64,000 nt of DNA from Malaya genurostris (lineage: Eukaryota > Arthropoda > Insecta > Diptera > Culicidae). Of this stretch, positions 1-11,999 are shown one piece after another. The notes below the pieces were generated by a model, which saw nothing but the letters and a program-made list of their open reading frames with translations, did not search any database and was not told the DNA's origin. The position numbers and the translations under genes are program-made. The first letter of the stretch is position 1. Each line of letters begins with the position of its first letter. Location of the stretch: NCBI RefSeq assembly GCF_030247185.1, contig NC_080572.1, positions 297,090,314 to 297,154,313 of the forward strand, read 5' to 3'.

Positions 1-297
1 TAGTAGTCAACCAAGTTGCAACCTAAAACGAGCATGTTTTCTAATAAACCATACACTTTCGCATATATAAAATGTCAACGTTCAAGCGAGTATCAGTAAA
101 AGTAAAATGAACTCACTCCTATCAAGAAGTTTTACGGGTGTGGGCAAATCACATCTACTAATGTTACTGGTATATGAGCAATGGTTGTTGCAAGCATATT
201 TTTTATATTGAATAGGATTCTCAATGTTTGCCGAAACGCACTCCAATTGCAAGGAAAGGAGAAGCAACAAAGAATGTATGAATTGATTAGATAACAT
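1..297 (-). CDS. 5' part of a small putative secreted protein (partial gene)
   Basis: The ATG at 297-295 opens a frame that starts with a hydrophobic leader (MLSNQFIHSLLLLLSLQLEC), a typical signal peptide with likely cleavage near residue 23. A short cysteine-bearing stretch follows (CNNHCSYTSNISRC). The frame runs into a GTGAGT donor at 116-111, so exon 1 is 117-297. A TTTTAG acceptor ending at 23 would give a second exon (1-22) that reads on in frame as SCNLVDY and leaves the window. A TATA box lies about 30 bp upstream of the expected transcription start. The family is not recognised. Signal peptide, promoter and donor together favour a real gene, but the mature protein is almost entirely outside the window. 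Confidence 0.45.
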
Positions 298-325
298 GGA
301 ATAGAATGAGCAAGCTAGGATGATT

Positions 326-340
326 TATTTATAGTTTCAA
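326..340 (-). promoter_or_regulatory. TATA box for the minus-strand secreted-protein gene
   Basis: On the minus strand the sequence reads CTATAAATAAATC about 35 bp before the ATG at 297. This is the spacing of a TATA element with a very short 5' UTR. Nothing else here competes as a core promoter. Confidence 0.45.
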
Positions 341-425
341 AGCTGAGATCTGATGTTTTCCGAGAGTTGTCGAACACTTCCTAGTAATTCTCATGACCAT
401 TGTTGCCATATCAATATTTACCTAA

Positions 426-716
426 TTGATATGCGTTGCTGTCGGTAATCGTTGTTTCCTGCTACATCACAGAGCAATTTCAAAGGAATGGGAACATGAG
501 CAAGCAGGATGTGATGGAACAGAATGTTTTGAGCTGAACACTCCTGGTGAAGAAATTCCTATAATAGAAACCGATGGAATAATGTATCCACAAGTGAACG
601 AGAAAAAATGCAAAGCAGAAATAACGATAAAGATTCAGGAGAGGGTTAGCAGAAGTAAGCAAAAACATTCAAAACCCGAATTGGTGTCTTATGAAAACGA
701 AGAGAAACTATTCTAG
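426..716 (+). CDS. hypothetical 96-aa ORF, function unknown
   Basis: Open frame with a charged, non-repetitive product, including an acidic Pro-Gly-Glu-Glu stretch and a Lys-rich C-terminus. It does not resemble a transposase or any family I recognise, and there is no signal peptide. It could be an exon of a larger gene or chance. It lies divergent from the minus-strand secreted gene, and an overlapping shadow frame exists on the other strand. Confidence 0.15.
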   Translation: MICVAVGNRCFLLHHRAISKEWEHEQAGCDGTECFELNTPGEEIPIIETDGIMYPQVNEKKCKAEITIKIQERVSRSKQKHSKPELVSYENEEKLF

Positions 717-832
717 TTAAGATTATCAACCCTTGTATAATGAAAAGTTTATCCAAAGATTAAATAATAAAGTACTGTTTAACATGTAGTTGAAAGCAGG
801 CAACCAACAACATTTCCTAGAAGTGATACTAT

Positions 833-1147
833 CACCCTCATTCTTGTTTACGGCCGTATGCGATACGTTCGAAAGTATATCAAATTCGTATTCCCGTTTA
901 CGTTCGAATCAATCACACTTTTAAACATCGTGCATGCATAAAAACATCGCCCATCCAACTTTAAACTATCAGTTCTGGTACAGATTTGAGTTGTAATTAA
1001 AAATCTTTGATATCATTTGTTATTTGACTTGTTTTTTCACTGATTTTGAATCATCATGCTTGCTTACGTCTGTATCGACTATTCTTCGAACACATGCTTT
1101 CGAACGAATGCGGACAAGTCATTCTTGTTTTCACTCGAACGTGTACA
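833..1147. repeat. truncated copy of the 54848-56055 inverted-repeat element
   Basis: From CACCCTCATTCTTGTTTACG at 833 to about 1147, nearly every base matches 54848-55160. Homology then stops, so this copy keeps only its left end. The ORF at 1046-1267 partly overlaps this repeat and is not a gene. Confidence 0.8.
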
Positions 1148-1888
1148 CTTAAAATTCATACGTACATTCTACATTGTGGATTAATTTTTTTCTGGGTGCC
1201 ATGTGCTAAGAAAATAAAATATGGTCCTCTCGGAATAAAAAATCTGGCAAAAGATCCGGTTTGTTAGTGTCTATCGAAATCAGAAAAATCGTGCATATAT
1301 TCAGATAAATATTGAGCATTGGCAGCTCTGTTCTGTTTTTGTTATTTGTTCTAGAAATGTCGGATTTTTCGATTTATTCAATAATGAAGTATAATTTTCA
1401 AATTCATCGATTAAGTTTTAATCGATTATATGGGTTAAAAATCGATTACTTGATAAATTGATTGTTGTTATTGAATTTTTCAAATGATTCAATTGATTTA
1501 ATAATCGAACATTAGTTTCAAACTAATCGATTACATGTTACTTGATTATTTGGATAATTAATTGATTACTCAATATTACGACATCCCTAATTTTGTCGTC
1601 TACTTTCGATCGTTGTCTCTACTGTTTATCGGCCGTTTGCAATCATGATTAAATAACTCCAACTTTAAAAAGTGCAACAAAGCCATGAATTTTCCTCTTA
1701 TCAATAAAAAGGAAAACTTATTGTATTTGATAGAATGATCGTGGACCGAAAAGCACTGCGCATAATAATACATTTCTTATATACATTCCCCGTGTTATCC
1801 GAACACTTGTGTTAAACAATTCAATCTCATGCAGATACAACGATTTTTCTCAGAGGTACCGTGGCTGCAGTTCAAAAATCTGCAACAT
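1148..1888. other. AT-rich spacer with an ATCGATTA-rich stretch
   Basis: No gene is seen. Between about 1400 and 1570 the motif ATCGATTA, with its reverse complement TAATCGAT and close variants, recurs many times. The stretch is either a decayed repeat or simple-sequence drift. Confidence 0.4.
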
Positions 1889-1890
1889 TA

Positions 1891-3152
1891 ACAGTTCGGC
1901 TGAAAAGTTGGTATCGTTTAATAGAAACACACATTTTTTTGCAAAAATTCGTTTTTATTATTCAACATAATTGCCATCAGAGGCGATACAGCGATTATAG
2001 CGATCTTCAAACTTTTCGATACCATTTTTGTATTACGATTTGTCCTTTGCCTCAAAATAGGCCTCAGTTTCAGCGATTACCTCTTCATTGCTTCTAAATT
2101 TTTTACCAGCGAGCATTCTCTTGAGGTCTGAGAACAGGAAAAAGTCACTGAGGGCCAAATCTGGAGAATACGGTGGATGAGGGAGCAATTCGAAGCCCAA
2201 TTCGTTCAATTTCAGCATGGTTTTCATCGACTTGTGACACGGTGCATAGTCTTGATGAAACAAAACTTTTTTCTACTTCAAATGAGGCCGTTTTTTGAAA
2301 TTTCGTCCTTCAAACGCTCTAATAACGCTATATAATAGTCACTGTTGATGTTTTTTCCCTTTTTAAGGTAGTCGATGAAAATTATACCATGCGAATCCCA
2401 AAATACAGACGCCATAACCTTACCGGCCGATTGTTGAGTCTTTCAACGCTTTGGGTTCGGTTCATCGCGTGCAGTCCACTCAGCTGACTGTCGATTGGAC
2501 TCCGGAGTGAAGCCATGTTTCGTCCATTGTTATATATCGACGAAAAAAATCGGTTTTATTTCGATATAACAGCTCCAAACACTGCTCAGAATCATCAATT
2601 CGTTGTTGTATTTGATCGATTGTGAGCTCACGCGGCACCCATTTTGCACAAAGCTTTCTCATATCCAAATATTCGTGAATAATATGTCCAAAACGTTCCT
2701 TTGATATCTTTAGGGTGTCAGCTATCTCGATCAACTTCACTTTACGGTCATTGAAAATCATTTTGTGGATTTTTTCACGTTTTCATCGGTAACAGCCTCT
2801 TTTGGACGTCCACTGCGTTCATCGTCTTCGGTGCTCATATGACCAGTACGAAATTTTGCAAACCACTTACGAATTGTTGCTTCGCCCGGTGCAGAGTCTG
2901 GATAACACTCATCAAGCCATTTTTTGGTATCGGCGGTTCTTTTTTCATCAAAAAGTAGTGTTTCATCAACACACGAAATTCCTTTTTTTCCATTTTTTTT
3001 CACAATAACAAAAGTAGCTTCACTCAAAATGCAATATCTCACAAACTAATAATCAGACAGCTTTGAAAGGTTGGTACTAACTGAAAATGGTATGGATTTA
3101 ATTCTAGTGGCGCCCTCTCATAGAAACGATACGAACTTTTCAGCCGATCTGT
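1891..3152 (-). mobile_element. mariner (D,D34D) transposon, inactivated
   Basis: The ends are imperfect inverted repeats (ACAGTTCGGCTGAAAAG at the left; ACAGATCGGCTGAAAAG read inward from the right) flanked by TA at 1889-1890 and 3153-3154. The length of 1262 bp is normal for mariner. The right end abuts a long TA microsatellite. Confidence 0.9.
1980..3042 (-). pseudogene. mariner transposase, broken by frameshifts and a stop
   Basis: Three blocks of a mariner transposase are visible. 3042-2770 holds the N-terminal DNA-binding part (TIRKWFAKFRTG, GRPKEAVTDENVKK). 2761-2510 includes WVPRELT and the first catalytic Asp in YITMDETWLH. 2263-2033 holds the second Asp in FHQDYAPCH and the third in YSPDLALSDFFLF. 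A frameshift lies near 2770, another near 2507, and there is a nonsense codon just before the FHQD motif near 2273. It cannot make a full enzyme. Confidence 0.9.
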
Positions 3153-3154
3153 TA

Positions 3155-3570
<416 letters not shown>

Positions 3571-4890
3571 TGAGTATTCTAGCTATACCGTAAACAGGAT
3601 CAAAAGTTCTGATATTGTTTAAAAGAAGATGCATTGTGTGCAATGTAATCAATTAGATGTTTATTTTGGCCATTGTAGGCGTGAGTTGAACAAATCACCT
3701 TATAAATAGAACGATTTTTGTACGAATCAATGATAAGATGCTGCTGTTTAAATAATGAGATCAAACAAAGAGGTTTGCCTTGCATTTAGCATGCTGAAGT
3801 TCGTTCGCGTCGGGTAAATTCTGGTGGATTGAAAACCATTAGTCGTGAGATTTTATGCATTGACTCGAACGATAAGCTGCATACTGGTACAATCACTCCT
3901 CATCTTCACTCCTCTATAACAGAACAATTGCACTTTATTTTCATATAAAACTTTCTGATATAATTTTCAGTACCGAACACCACCATTCGTTAATCGTAGG
4001 TGGGGTACTAAACAAAATTATGTGGTGTTGACTAATGAGACGACTATTGATAAAACTATTAAACGAATGCAGTGTTCATGTAAAAGTTAATGGACACAAT
4101 ATTTAAAAGAATAGTAACTTAAGCTTTCGAATGTCCAAGTATTACTCATTTTATCATTCGGTTTTTTAACAATATCAAACTAACTAGAGATAGTGAGAGA
4201 AGAAAAAATATGAAAAATGTGGAGCCATAGTACTCAAGGAGGAGTGAGGATTTGAAGATAAAGTGCGGAAAAATTCGACGTAACAAGGTTCATTTAAGTA
4301 AGAAGAAGGTTACTCGCATCTAAACTTTTACTTTCTACCAGAGGAGTCGAACTTAGCGATGCGAATCATCCGAGTCTCTGATTTGTCAGAACCTCACTAA
4401 ATAATTACTGACTGACCAGAAGTCATAAATTAAAAGTAAAAAAAATAGTTTTATCGCTAAATTGTTAATCGGAAATTGTTCCTGTGATTGTCACGCTACG
4501 AACATTCATCAAACACGACAAAATAATATCATCAGACTAGCGAGAAATGACAAACTACAAGTCGCAAGGGCAGCTTTTGTAAATTTGCGGAATCAATTTA
4601 AAGTAGTAATCTTATTTATTTTTGCTTCACTTTTTAACCCATATGTAGAAACCATTAGTTTGAGAGAGATCAACAATCGCTATTCGATGCACTGACTCAA
4701 AAGATGATATGGAGATCGGTGCATTCGCTTAATTTTTGTGTAACAAAAGCTTTTAACATATTCACAATTTTTTTGTGAATTCATCGCAGCCAAGTAATCA
4801 GTAAACAATGGAAAGATACAATAACAGCATTAGACGTTTGACAATTCTACTGTCCAAAAACATAAATTCCAAAAAAAATTCGGGCGAGAT
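3571..4890. other. intergenic stretch without recognised genes
   Basis: AT-rich and carrying only short unconvincing ORFs. I see no coding signature or clear terminal repeats. Confidence 0.4.
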
Positions 4891-4921
4891 GAAGTTCGAC
4901 GGGTCAGCTAGTTATTTATTT
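4880..4921 (+). repeat. short tail of a dispersed element (GACGGGTCAGCTAGT box)
   Basis: GCGAGATGAAGTTCGACGGG followed by TCAGCTAGTTATTT is matched in reverse at 42112-42150 (ACTAGCTGACCCGTCG). Such boxes commonly end dispersed retroelement copies in mosquitoes. The parent is not in the window, and assignment to an RTE-type element is only a guess. Confidence 0.4.
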
Positions 4922-4940
4922 CTTAATAAACGAAGGGAGC

Positions 4941-5689
4941 GGGTCATATCGCCGAAAGCCATTTCGCCGAAAGTCGATTCGCCGAATGCCATTTCGCCGA
5001 AAGTCGTTTCGCCGAATAGGTCATTTCGCCGAAAGTCGTTTCGCCGAATGAGTGATTTCACCGAAATGGTAATTTCGAATACATTACGATGTGGCGCAGC
5101 CACATAACCGAAGCCAAGATGGCTCGGCGGCATAAAGCCGCCGAGGCGACGCCGGGTGAGGTGGCCGCCGACCCGCCGTCGGAAGCGGCGGCCTCTTGCA
5201 TACAAACCTGTAACCGCCTCGTTTGCCCGGTCTACTCAAAGCTAGGTTTCTTTGCTTTAGTTAGGTCCGAACGAGCGGTAGCGAGATCGGACAGCACACG
5301 ACTCAAATCGATGTGGCGAAGCCGCATTAGATATTTTTTCACTTAGTAAACGGAAAAATACCACATTTGCTTGGTACACCTATGCAATTGCGTTGATGAT
5401 TAGTGGCTAATAATCAAAAAGTTTCCTTGGGAACTCTGTTTTTAGGTTCATGAATTAATCTTCTTTCAAGAGTACAAGAATCAATCTTTTTTCATGAAGT
5501 ACAATTGTAGGTTAACAAAACGGGCGTTAATGTATTATCATTCATTTGTGCTTATTTTAAATCAATTCCAATTCTAATATCAAGTCAATTGCAGGAATCG
5601 GCGAAATGACCCTTTCGGCGAAATGACATTCGGCGAAATGACTTTCGGCGAAACGGCTTTCGGCGAAATGGCTTTCGGCGAAATGACCC
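4941..5689. mobile_element. MITE with ends built from CGCCGAAA-type 13-mers
   Basis: The left arm (4941-5060) is a run of ATTTCGCCGAAAG-like units. The right arm (5595-5689) is the same unit inverted (CTTTCGGCGAAAT). The outermost bases are GGGTCAT and ATGACCC. No clear target duplication is seen. The core (about 5088-5330) is unusually GC-rich for this window and contains small palindromes such as GATGTGGCGCAGCCACAT. No protein is evident. Confidence 0.75.
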
Positions 5690-6690
5690 TGATCCATAAA
5701 CGAAACCATCACACTTGTATAAACAAATTAGAACGATTCTAAACCGAACAGAATTAATACGTACGCAAGTCGATCGAGTAATGTTCGAAAATTTAACAAC
5801 TCGAACGAATGACATTCGAGTTCATACCCAACTCGAACGGAATGCAGAATGGAAATTGCACATTCGATCGGAATATTTCGAATCGATCGACGTACAGAAT
5901 AGGGGTGATTATATCGCCGGCACCGAAAATATCCGCTATTTGGTTTTATGAATTTGCTCAACGATAGATCAGTGCTTTCAAACGAGTCTAGGGTTGTTGT
6001 AATCTGTTGAGTTATATCCGAATGGAAGCGGATGGAAATGGAAATTAAAAAGTGCGACGTTACGTCAATTCTACGGTAATATCTCCGAAACCGGTAGTGG
6101 TATCTTTGAACATGATCAATGACATAACATTAGCGTTGAACCGAGTCTGAGAATGTTGAAATCGGTTTAGTCATCTCCGAGAAAATTCAGCGAATAGAAA
6201 AAAAAGTATGTTTGTCGGTTACGTCACTAACATCATTATCATTCTTGGTCTACATTTCGATCGAATGTAGAAATTTCCATCCTACATTTCGATCGAGTAA
6301 CGTTCCTGTAATAAAAACTTGAACACGATCGAAATACAAATTCGGTTGAAATGTAAAATAGGTGTGGAAAAGTCATTTCTACATATCTCATCAGTACATT
6401 TTAAAAATTTATCTAACTCCATAGATCTACGATGATATTCGCTGCATTGTTTGATCAGCACTTACAATATGCGCAACTGATCGTTGCATCGCGATGCGGC
6501 ATCTATAAATCTACATGGTTGTGAAACTATTTGTAAAAACCGTTTCAAGTTGGATGAGAGCGAAAAGTCATGACTTAAAACTCCAAAGTAATAAAATGAC
6601 AACCAACCCGATACCATTCCTGAATCAAAGGGTAAAGATTTCGCTCAACAAAAATAAATAAAAACAACGTATACAATATGCATTATCACG
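5690..6690. other. intergenic stretch 3' of TONSL
   Basis: No gene is seen. It holds several CGATCGA-type palindromic words (5768-5900, 6258-6350) and no open frame of credible length. Confidence 0.4.
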
Positions 6691-6691
6691 T

Positions 6692-6697
6692 TTTATT
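6692..6697 (-). terminator. TONSL polyadenylation signal
   Basis: AATAAA on the minus strand, 22 bp after the TONSL stop codon (6721-6719). Confidence 0.7.
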
Positions 6698-6718
6698 AGA
6701 AAACTTTTTCATCATCAT

Positions 6719-9700
6719 TTAATGTCGCACCAACAGTGTCACCGTGTGCTTATCAATCTCCACCATGGCGCGATCGGGCCAAATACATTCCCAGAAGCTG
6801 CTTAACCTACGATGAAGTTCTTCCTTTAACGTATCGTCCAATTTTAACGGTACCATCAATTCAACCCGATTCGGATAGCATTTATCCCGGTCGAAATGAA
6901 TAACGTCAACCATATGTTCTCCCCAATTTTTCAGCACCAAAGGATTTTGAAGAAAGCGAACCGATTCTAGTGAATAGCAAGTAAAATTTTCGAAAATTTC
7001 TATCAAACTTTTTTGCGTTAGTTTAGCATTAAACGAAACATCCAGGTGCTTCAGCTTTTCCGCACTGGTTCGTAAAGCGAAGAGAATCGCAGCGAGATCA
7101 GCATCGACTAAGCCGCAGTTACTTAAATTCAACGAACGCAGCATATCGAAATCGTTTGCTTGAACAGCATTTGTAAAAATAGGTATGAAGTCTCTCAGTT
7201 TCCCAAGCGATCGAAGATTGAGTTCAGTTAAAATTCTTGTATTCAGTTTGCTGAACATGTAGTCTATCGATTTTTTGTTCAGATTATTCTCTGAAACATC
7301 AAAAACTTGCAACCGACTAATGTCCAACGGGGGCGAGGCGAACGTTAGATTCGTGATTGCCGTTGAGGTCAAACGGAGTAAAATGAGCTGTTTCAGCTGC
7401 TGGCAGACCGTAGTCAGTACCAGCAGACTTTGGTCCAGCAGTGGATTCCGACTGAGATCCAGCTCGGTCAGGTGCATAAGAGCCGCTATTCCTTCATCCG
7501 GAAGACTCGGACTTATGAGGGAGGACAAATTGTAGATTCCTTTATGGCTAATCACGTTCATCGAAAGATTCAGTTTTTCCAGATACTTGAGCGAGGATAG
7601 CTTCTCGGTCAACGGCTGAAAGTCAGCGTCCGTTAGTTGATTGAAGGAAAGATTGAGCTCGCGTATGCGACCATGGCAAGAGAGAGCCCGGAACAGAACA
7701 TCCCATTGGCGAGGTTTGCCGCGGAAAAAATCCCGACGTAAGGCAAGGTTTCCAGTATTTTCCAATCCACTTAGGACTTGCATCAATTCGGGAAGAAATT
7801 CTAAAATGATAATGCTAGAATGATTAATATGGAAAGCATGTTGAAATTGAAATACTTACCAACATCGCGGTGTTTACAGTAGTCTTCATAGAATTGATCT
7901 GACCGCAGTTGGTCGTACTCGATGACATAGGTATTAATGATAGATTCGGTATTGCAAAGCAGCGTGGTCAGCGGATCGGAATCCACGCAAAGACCACCAT
8001 CGGAACGTAAAAGTTTCAACAGTGGTCGTTTTCCATGTTTGCTGTAGGCGAAAAAAATAAACAAAGATATTATTTACATAGTTTTATCTTTTGTTTGTTA
8101 CAGCATCCGCTCTTTTACTCACATTCCGTATCGCTTGATAACTTCGTTGATTAACCAACCGACGTTCAGTTCCATGATTCTTCCTTCGTCGTAGCTAATA
8201 TCAATGGAAACTCCTTCCACCATGACACGTACCATGTTGGGTGGTAAAATTTTGACTGGTGTTCTGTTGCTGAACTGGATCGTTGCGGTTCCATTCTTTG
8301 TGGGTGTTTTGTGATCGACCGGTACCGGCAGTAGATCCTTCTCGGTTAAACTAGCCGTGGGACTGTTCGATCGCGATGATACACTGATGCCCACTTCCAA
8401 CAGGGATGTTTGATTTCGCTGACTGGTGCTGGAAGGCCGTCGGCGCGTGGTTTGCTGTGCCGACGGCTTTCGTTGAAAACTTTTGCCAGAAGCATTCATT
8501 AGCACTTGGACCGCATCCGGGGCAGAGTTTTCTTCTGACGATGCCCTATCCGTTCGTTGTGGACTATCCGAATCATACTCTAAACCGGTTGAAGTAATGG
8601 TTCGGTCGGAAATTGGAAGAATATTCTCTGGCTCCGCGTTTCGTGTTACTGCTCGATTCGATTCAGGATAGCCTTTAGAGGATAGAAATTTTTGTCGCTT
8701 GGTATTTTGACAAAGATCGTCCTCCAACCAATCATCACCGACTTCCTCCTCGCGCATATAAGCAGATCTTTTTGACGGACCAGGATTGGGATCTTTCAGG
8801 GGGGATACTATTTGGGCCCTAACGGTATTGCCCTTTCGAAGTACCTTCATTGCGGTGCGATAATCGTCAACTCCCGATGAACCGGTGGAACTTTTCTCTC
8901 GAAATAAAGCTCGTGATCCTTCTTTTCTAGCTTCGTCCGAATCCGACGATAGATCGGACGTATCTGAGCGAAGACTTGTTGGACGTTTTCGAGACGAAGT
9001 CGGACCTGTTTCTTTGGTGCTTCCATAGCCAGAGCTACGATTACTAGCAGCAGTACGAACGGTTCGTGTTTTTTCATTACCTGATTCGGAATCCGAGCGA
9101 CAAACGCGATTGGTTCGCCTGCGAGTTGAGCGAGTTCCTCCAGCTAGTGTTTCAATTGCTTCCGGAACTTTCGCCAGTTCATCCGGTTTGATACCGGCGT
9201 TTTCCAGACACATTAGTATACGATCTCTAATTGTGTTGTAAAATAAAATATGCTCATTCTGTAGTTTCTTCTGTACACTTTGAAACCAAACTTCCAGCAC
9301 GTTTGCCGTGGTATCTCCAGAATCGGTCCGTAGAGTGCAATTAGCACCTCTATCCAGAAGAAGCTGAACAACTTCCAAGTTTCCATTGGAGCAGGCATCG
9401 TAAAGCGGAGTAATGCCATCGCAGCTGGTTCCGCCTTTGTCATTAATGTGAGCACCTCGATCGAGCAACATTTCTACGATTTCCTTGTGACCGTGAATGC
9501 AAGCCTCGTGAAGCGGCAGCCATCCGGCGTGATCTCGAATGTTCACCGGATGACCTTGATCTAGGAGCTTTTGTGCTAGTACTTTGTTACCACTGATGCA
9601 AGCCTGATGTAACTGCGTTTCTCCTTTGTTGTTTCTTCGGACCTGAAACGATGTGCCACGTTTCCTGGTGTTCCTTGTAGAATCCGACTGCGTTATAGAT

Positions 9701-11317
9701 TTATTTGCAGTTTCCCCATCCGAATTTGATAGCTCGGAAAGATTGACATCCTCTCCAATATCCGGTGTGTTGATTGCGAACTCAATCGAGGTTTCTGTCT
9801 CATCTTGATCCTCGTCATCGGAGTCATCACTCAGCACAGTTTCTTCCAAGGCCAAATCAATGCCAGCTTCTTTGGCTTCTTTCTCGAGATTTTCTGCCAT
9901 CAAATCCATTCCGTGCTTTTTCAGAAGTGCAATGCACCGTTTCATCGAAACGCTTTCCAGTTTTAATGATTTCATTTTTTTCGCTTCCTGTCTGGCTCGA
10001 CGGTAAATAGCTTCAATGTCAAAACAAGACTTGTTCTGCGCCTCGTAAACTTCGGCAATATTCAGCAACGTATTGAAAGCTTCTTTCGGAATATTCGATA
10101 TCAAGTTGTACTCCTTCCACAGATAAATCAATGAATCCTCATATTGATTGTTATCCTTATACGTTTGATACAAACTGACGTAAATAGGAATCAATTCGCG
10201 ATCCACCTCTCCGTTTAATTGAGCACATTCCAACATTTTTAAATAATAATCTATTGCTTTGGAGTAGTTCTCCAATTTGCAAGCACCATCTCCCATCTGC
10301 TCGTAGAGGCGTTTCTTCTTGGCATACTCACTGCTCCCGGTAGAAATCAACTGATCTTCGATTCGACAAATAGCAACGAGAACCTTCAATTGCCGTTCAA
10401 TATTCTCTGCATCCGATACGACGGGTGTTTTCAGTTTGTATGCTTTCTTCAGAGCTTGCTTGGCACTTTGAAAATCTCCCATCCGAATTAGAACATGTGC
10501 TTTAATCAATAATGTTTCGCACATTTTAGATGCTTTGTTGTGTAGCCTGGAGGCTACTTCCAGTGCCTCATTGAGAACTTTCAACGCTTTCGAATGGTTT
10601 TTCTGTTTCGCATTGAACAAAAGTCCTGCGGAAATGTAGCACTGGTGAAGCAGCTCGTGGAGATCGTTATTTTTCGCAATTTTGATTGCTTTTTGCATGT
10701 ATTCGACAGCTTGTTCCAAGTGTCCCTGATGTTCTTTAGTGACTCCCAGATTTAGCAACGATCTAGCTTCCATATCTAACTGCTCTAGCTTTCCAACACC
10801 TTTTAAATCTCGACTCAATTTCAAGCTTCTCTGGAAAGCCTTCTCGGCTTCATCCAACGGTTCCTGGGCCGCTTCGGCATCCTCGCAACTCTGTCCCTTC
10901 AACAGATAGGCTCGTCCGATCGTAACATACGCTCGTTGCAGTTCGGTGTTGTCCTCTTCCCGACGAGCAATATCAAGATACACCTTTTCGTACTGTAAAG
11001 CTTTCTCAAATTCGTCCAGTAGCATGAACATTTCTCCAATAAGCCGATTCGCGCGGCCCACTTCCATAGGCATTTTGAGTTTGTGGTATGCCTTAGCCAC
11101 AAGTTTAAACTCATTCAATGCTCTTCGATACTCGCCTCGGTCGATATACAACTCACCTAATTTGCGACACGAGTCCGCCAACTGCTGCAAATTACCACAT
11201 TCGGAAGATTTTTTCTTCCGACGCAAGAGCTCTGTAAGAAGTTCATAAATAAACCTGTACTGTGCACATAAATTCAAAATATTTACTCTGCTCTTCCATG
11301 TCCAGCTCCGAACTCAT
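6719..11317 (-). CDS. TONSL: Tonsoku-like protein (TONSL), 4 exons, 1467 aa
   Basis: Exons are 11287-11317, 8123-11231, 7860-8041 and 6719-7800. Each junction has GT-AG ends (donors GTAAAT, GTGAGT, GTAAGT) and keeps frame; the total of 4404 nt divides by three. Exon 1 starts MSSELDMEEQ and splices to KLLRRKKKS. The N-terminal 500 residues are TPR helices (NLQQLADSCRKLGELY onward). An acidic stretch (DDSDDEDQDETE) follows, then three ankyrin repeats (GETQLHQACISGN, GWLPLHEACIHGH, GITPLYDACSNGN), a long Ser-rich disordered region, a ubiquitin-like part, and C-terminal leucine-rich repeats in exon 4. TONSL with MMS22L binds new histone H3-H4 carrying unmethylated H4K20 through the ankyrin domain and helps RAD51 load at broken forks. 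Human TONSL is 1378 aa. No lesions are seen, so it is probably functional. Confidence 0.95.
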
Positions 11318-11786
11318 GTTTTAGTAGGTGTCGTTTGCTTCAGTATGTAAATCTAACGAGAAAACTGCGACATTTTTAGCAGTTAAATCATTATGAAATA
11401 AAAACTAAAACCGTAGAGTTTATGATCGAAACAAACTGAAATACGCATGCACGCATACCAATTTCTACCATGACAAGAAATGCCGCCTTTCTGAAAATGA
11501 AGTGAAATTAGCCCCTTAGAAATACAGAAGCAGGAATGAAACTTCAAAACATAACATAGCTGCTAGCATCTCTCAAAAGTTGCATCGATTTATAAAACTT
11601 CCTCACACTGAAAAGAATTATCAGCTCATTTTTTCTTTGAGCTGCTTCGAATACGCTGCAAAAAATGAGATGGTGATTTTATATTCCATTAAGATGTAGT
11701 TGATTTTCACCCGATGTAACAAGAATACAAGGGTTTTGGATATTCTTATTTCCTAAACATATATCTCACATCATGACCTTGAAAGC
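11318..11786. other. upstream region of TONSL
   Basis: Contains the presumed TONSL promoter and 5' UTR. No TATA box is evident. Nothing else is recognised. Confidence 0.35.
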
Positions 11787-11980
11787 GCATACACTCAGAA
11801 ACATATTATGGTTACAGTTACTACAGTGCGAAGCAATATGTGTTGAATTGCTACAGTGACCTGCCTAGCGATTTGTGTTGAGCCGTCAGGTCGCGATAGC
11901 AGTTCAACATAAACTGCTACCCACTGATGAGTCAAAGACGAAACGTAAAATTAATCAAAGTGGGTATGTACACCTAGCGT
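11787..11980 (+). repeat. fragment of a CACTSAGAAA-ended element carrying a ribozyme-like fold
   Basis: TACACTCAGAAACATATTATGG at 11787 resembles the left end of the TA-flanked element at 31099 (CACTCAGAAAAATATTATGG), and both continue into a similar GTTACAGTTACTA box. The right end of this copy was not found. It contains the hammerhead candidate. Confidence 0.45.
11884..11945 (+). ncRNA. candidate type III hammerhead ribozyme
   Basis: All conserved core bases are in order. CGTC (11884-11887) gives the U16.1 and C17 cleavage site. CTGATGA is at 11924-11930. Stem II is GTC/GAC with an AAA loop (11931-11939). GAA follows at 11940-11942, and ACG (11943-11945) pairs with CGT to give a 3-bp stem III. 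Stem I is TAGCAG (11897-11902) with CTGCTA (11914-11919), closed by an 11-nt loop, plus two G-C pairs next to the core across an internal loop; the 1.1-2.1 pair is A-A. Very short stem III is typical of retroelement hammerheads. Self-cleavage is untested. Confidence 0.5.
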
Positions 11981-11999
11981 AAATTTTGGGGTAAAGAAA

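Noticed and set aside
5088..5330. GC-rich island as bacterial (for example endosymbiont) DNA
   Set aside because: It lies wholly between the arms of a MITE and encodes nothing recognisable; transfer is not supported.
7275..11248. Plus-strand and other-frame ORFs over TONSL
   Set aside because: Shadows of the TONSL exons, which have splice-consistent frames and clear domains.
11915..11972. Alternative type I hammerhead fold using TACCCA/TGGGTA as stem I
   Set aside because: The required cleavage triplet after stem III is absent before TGGGTA, so the type III reading is better.
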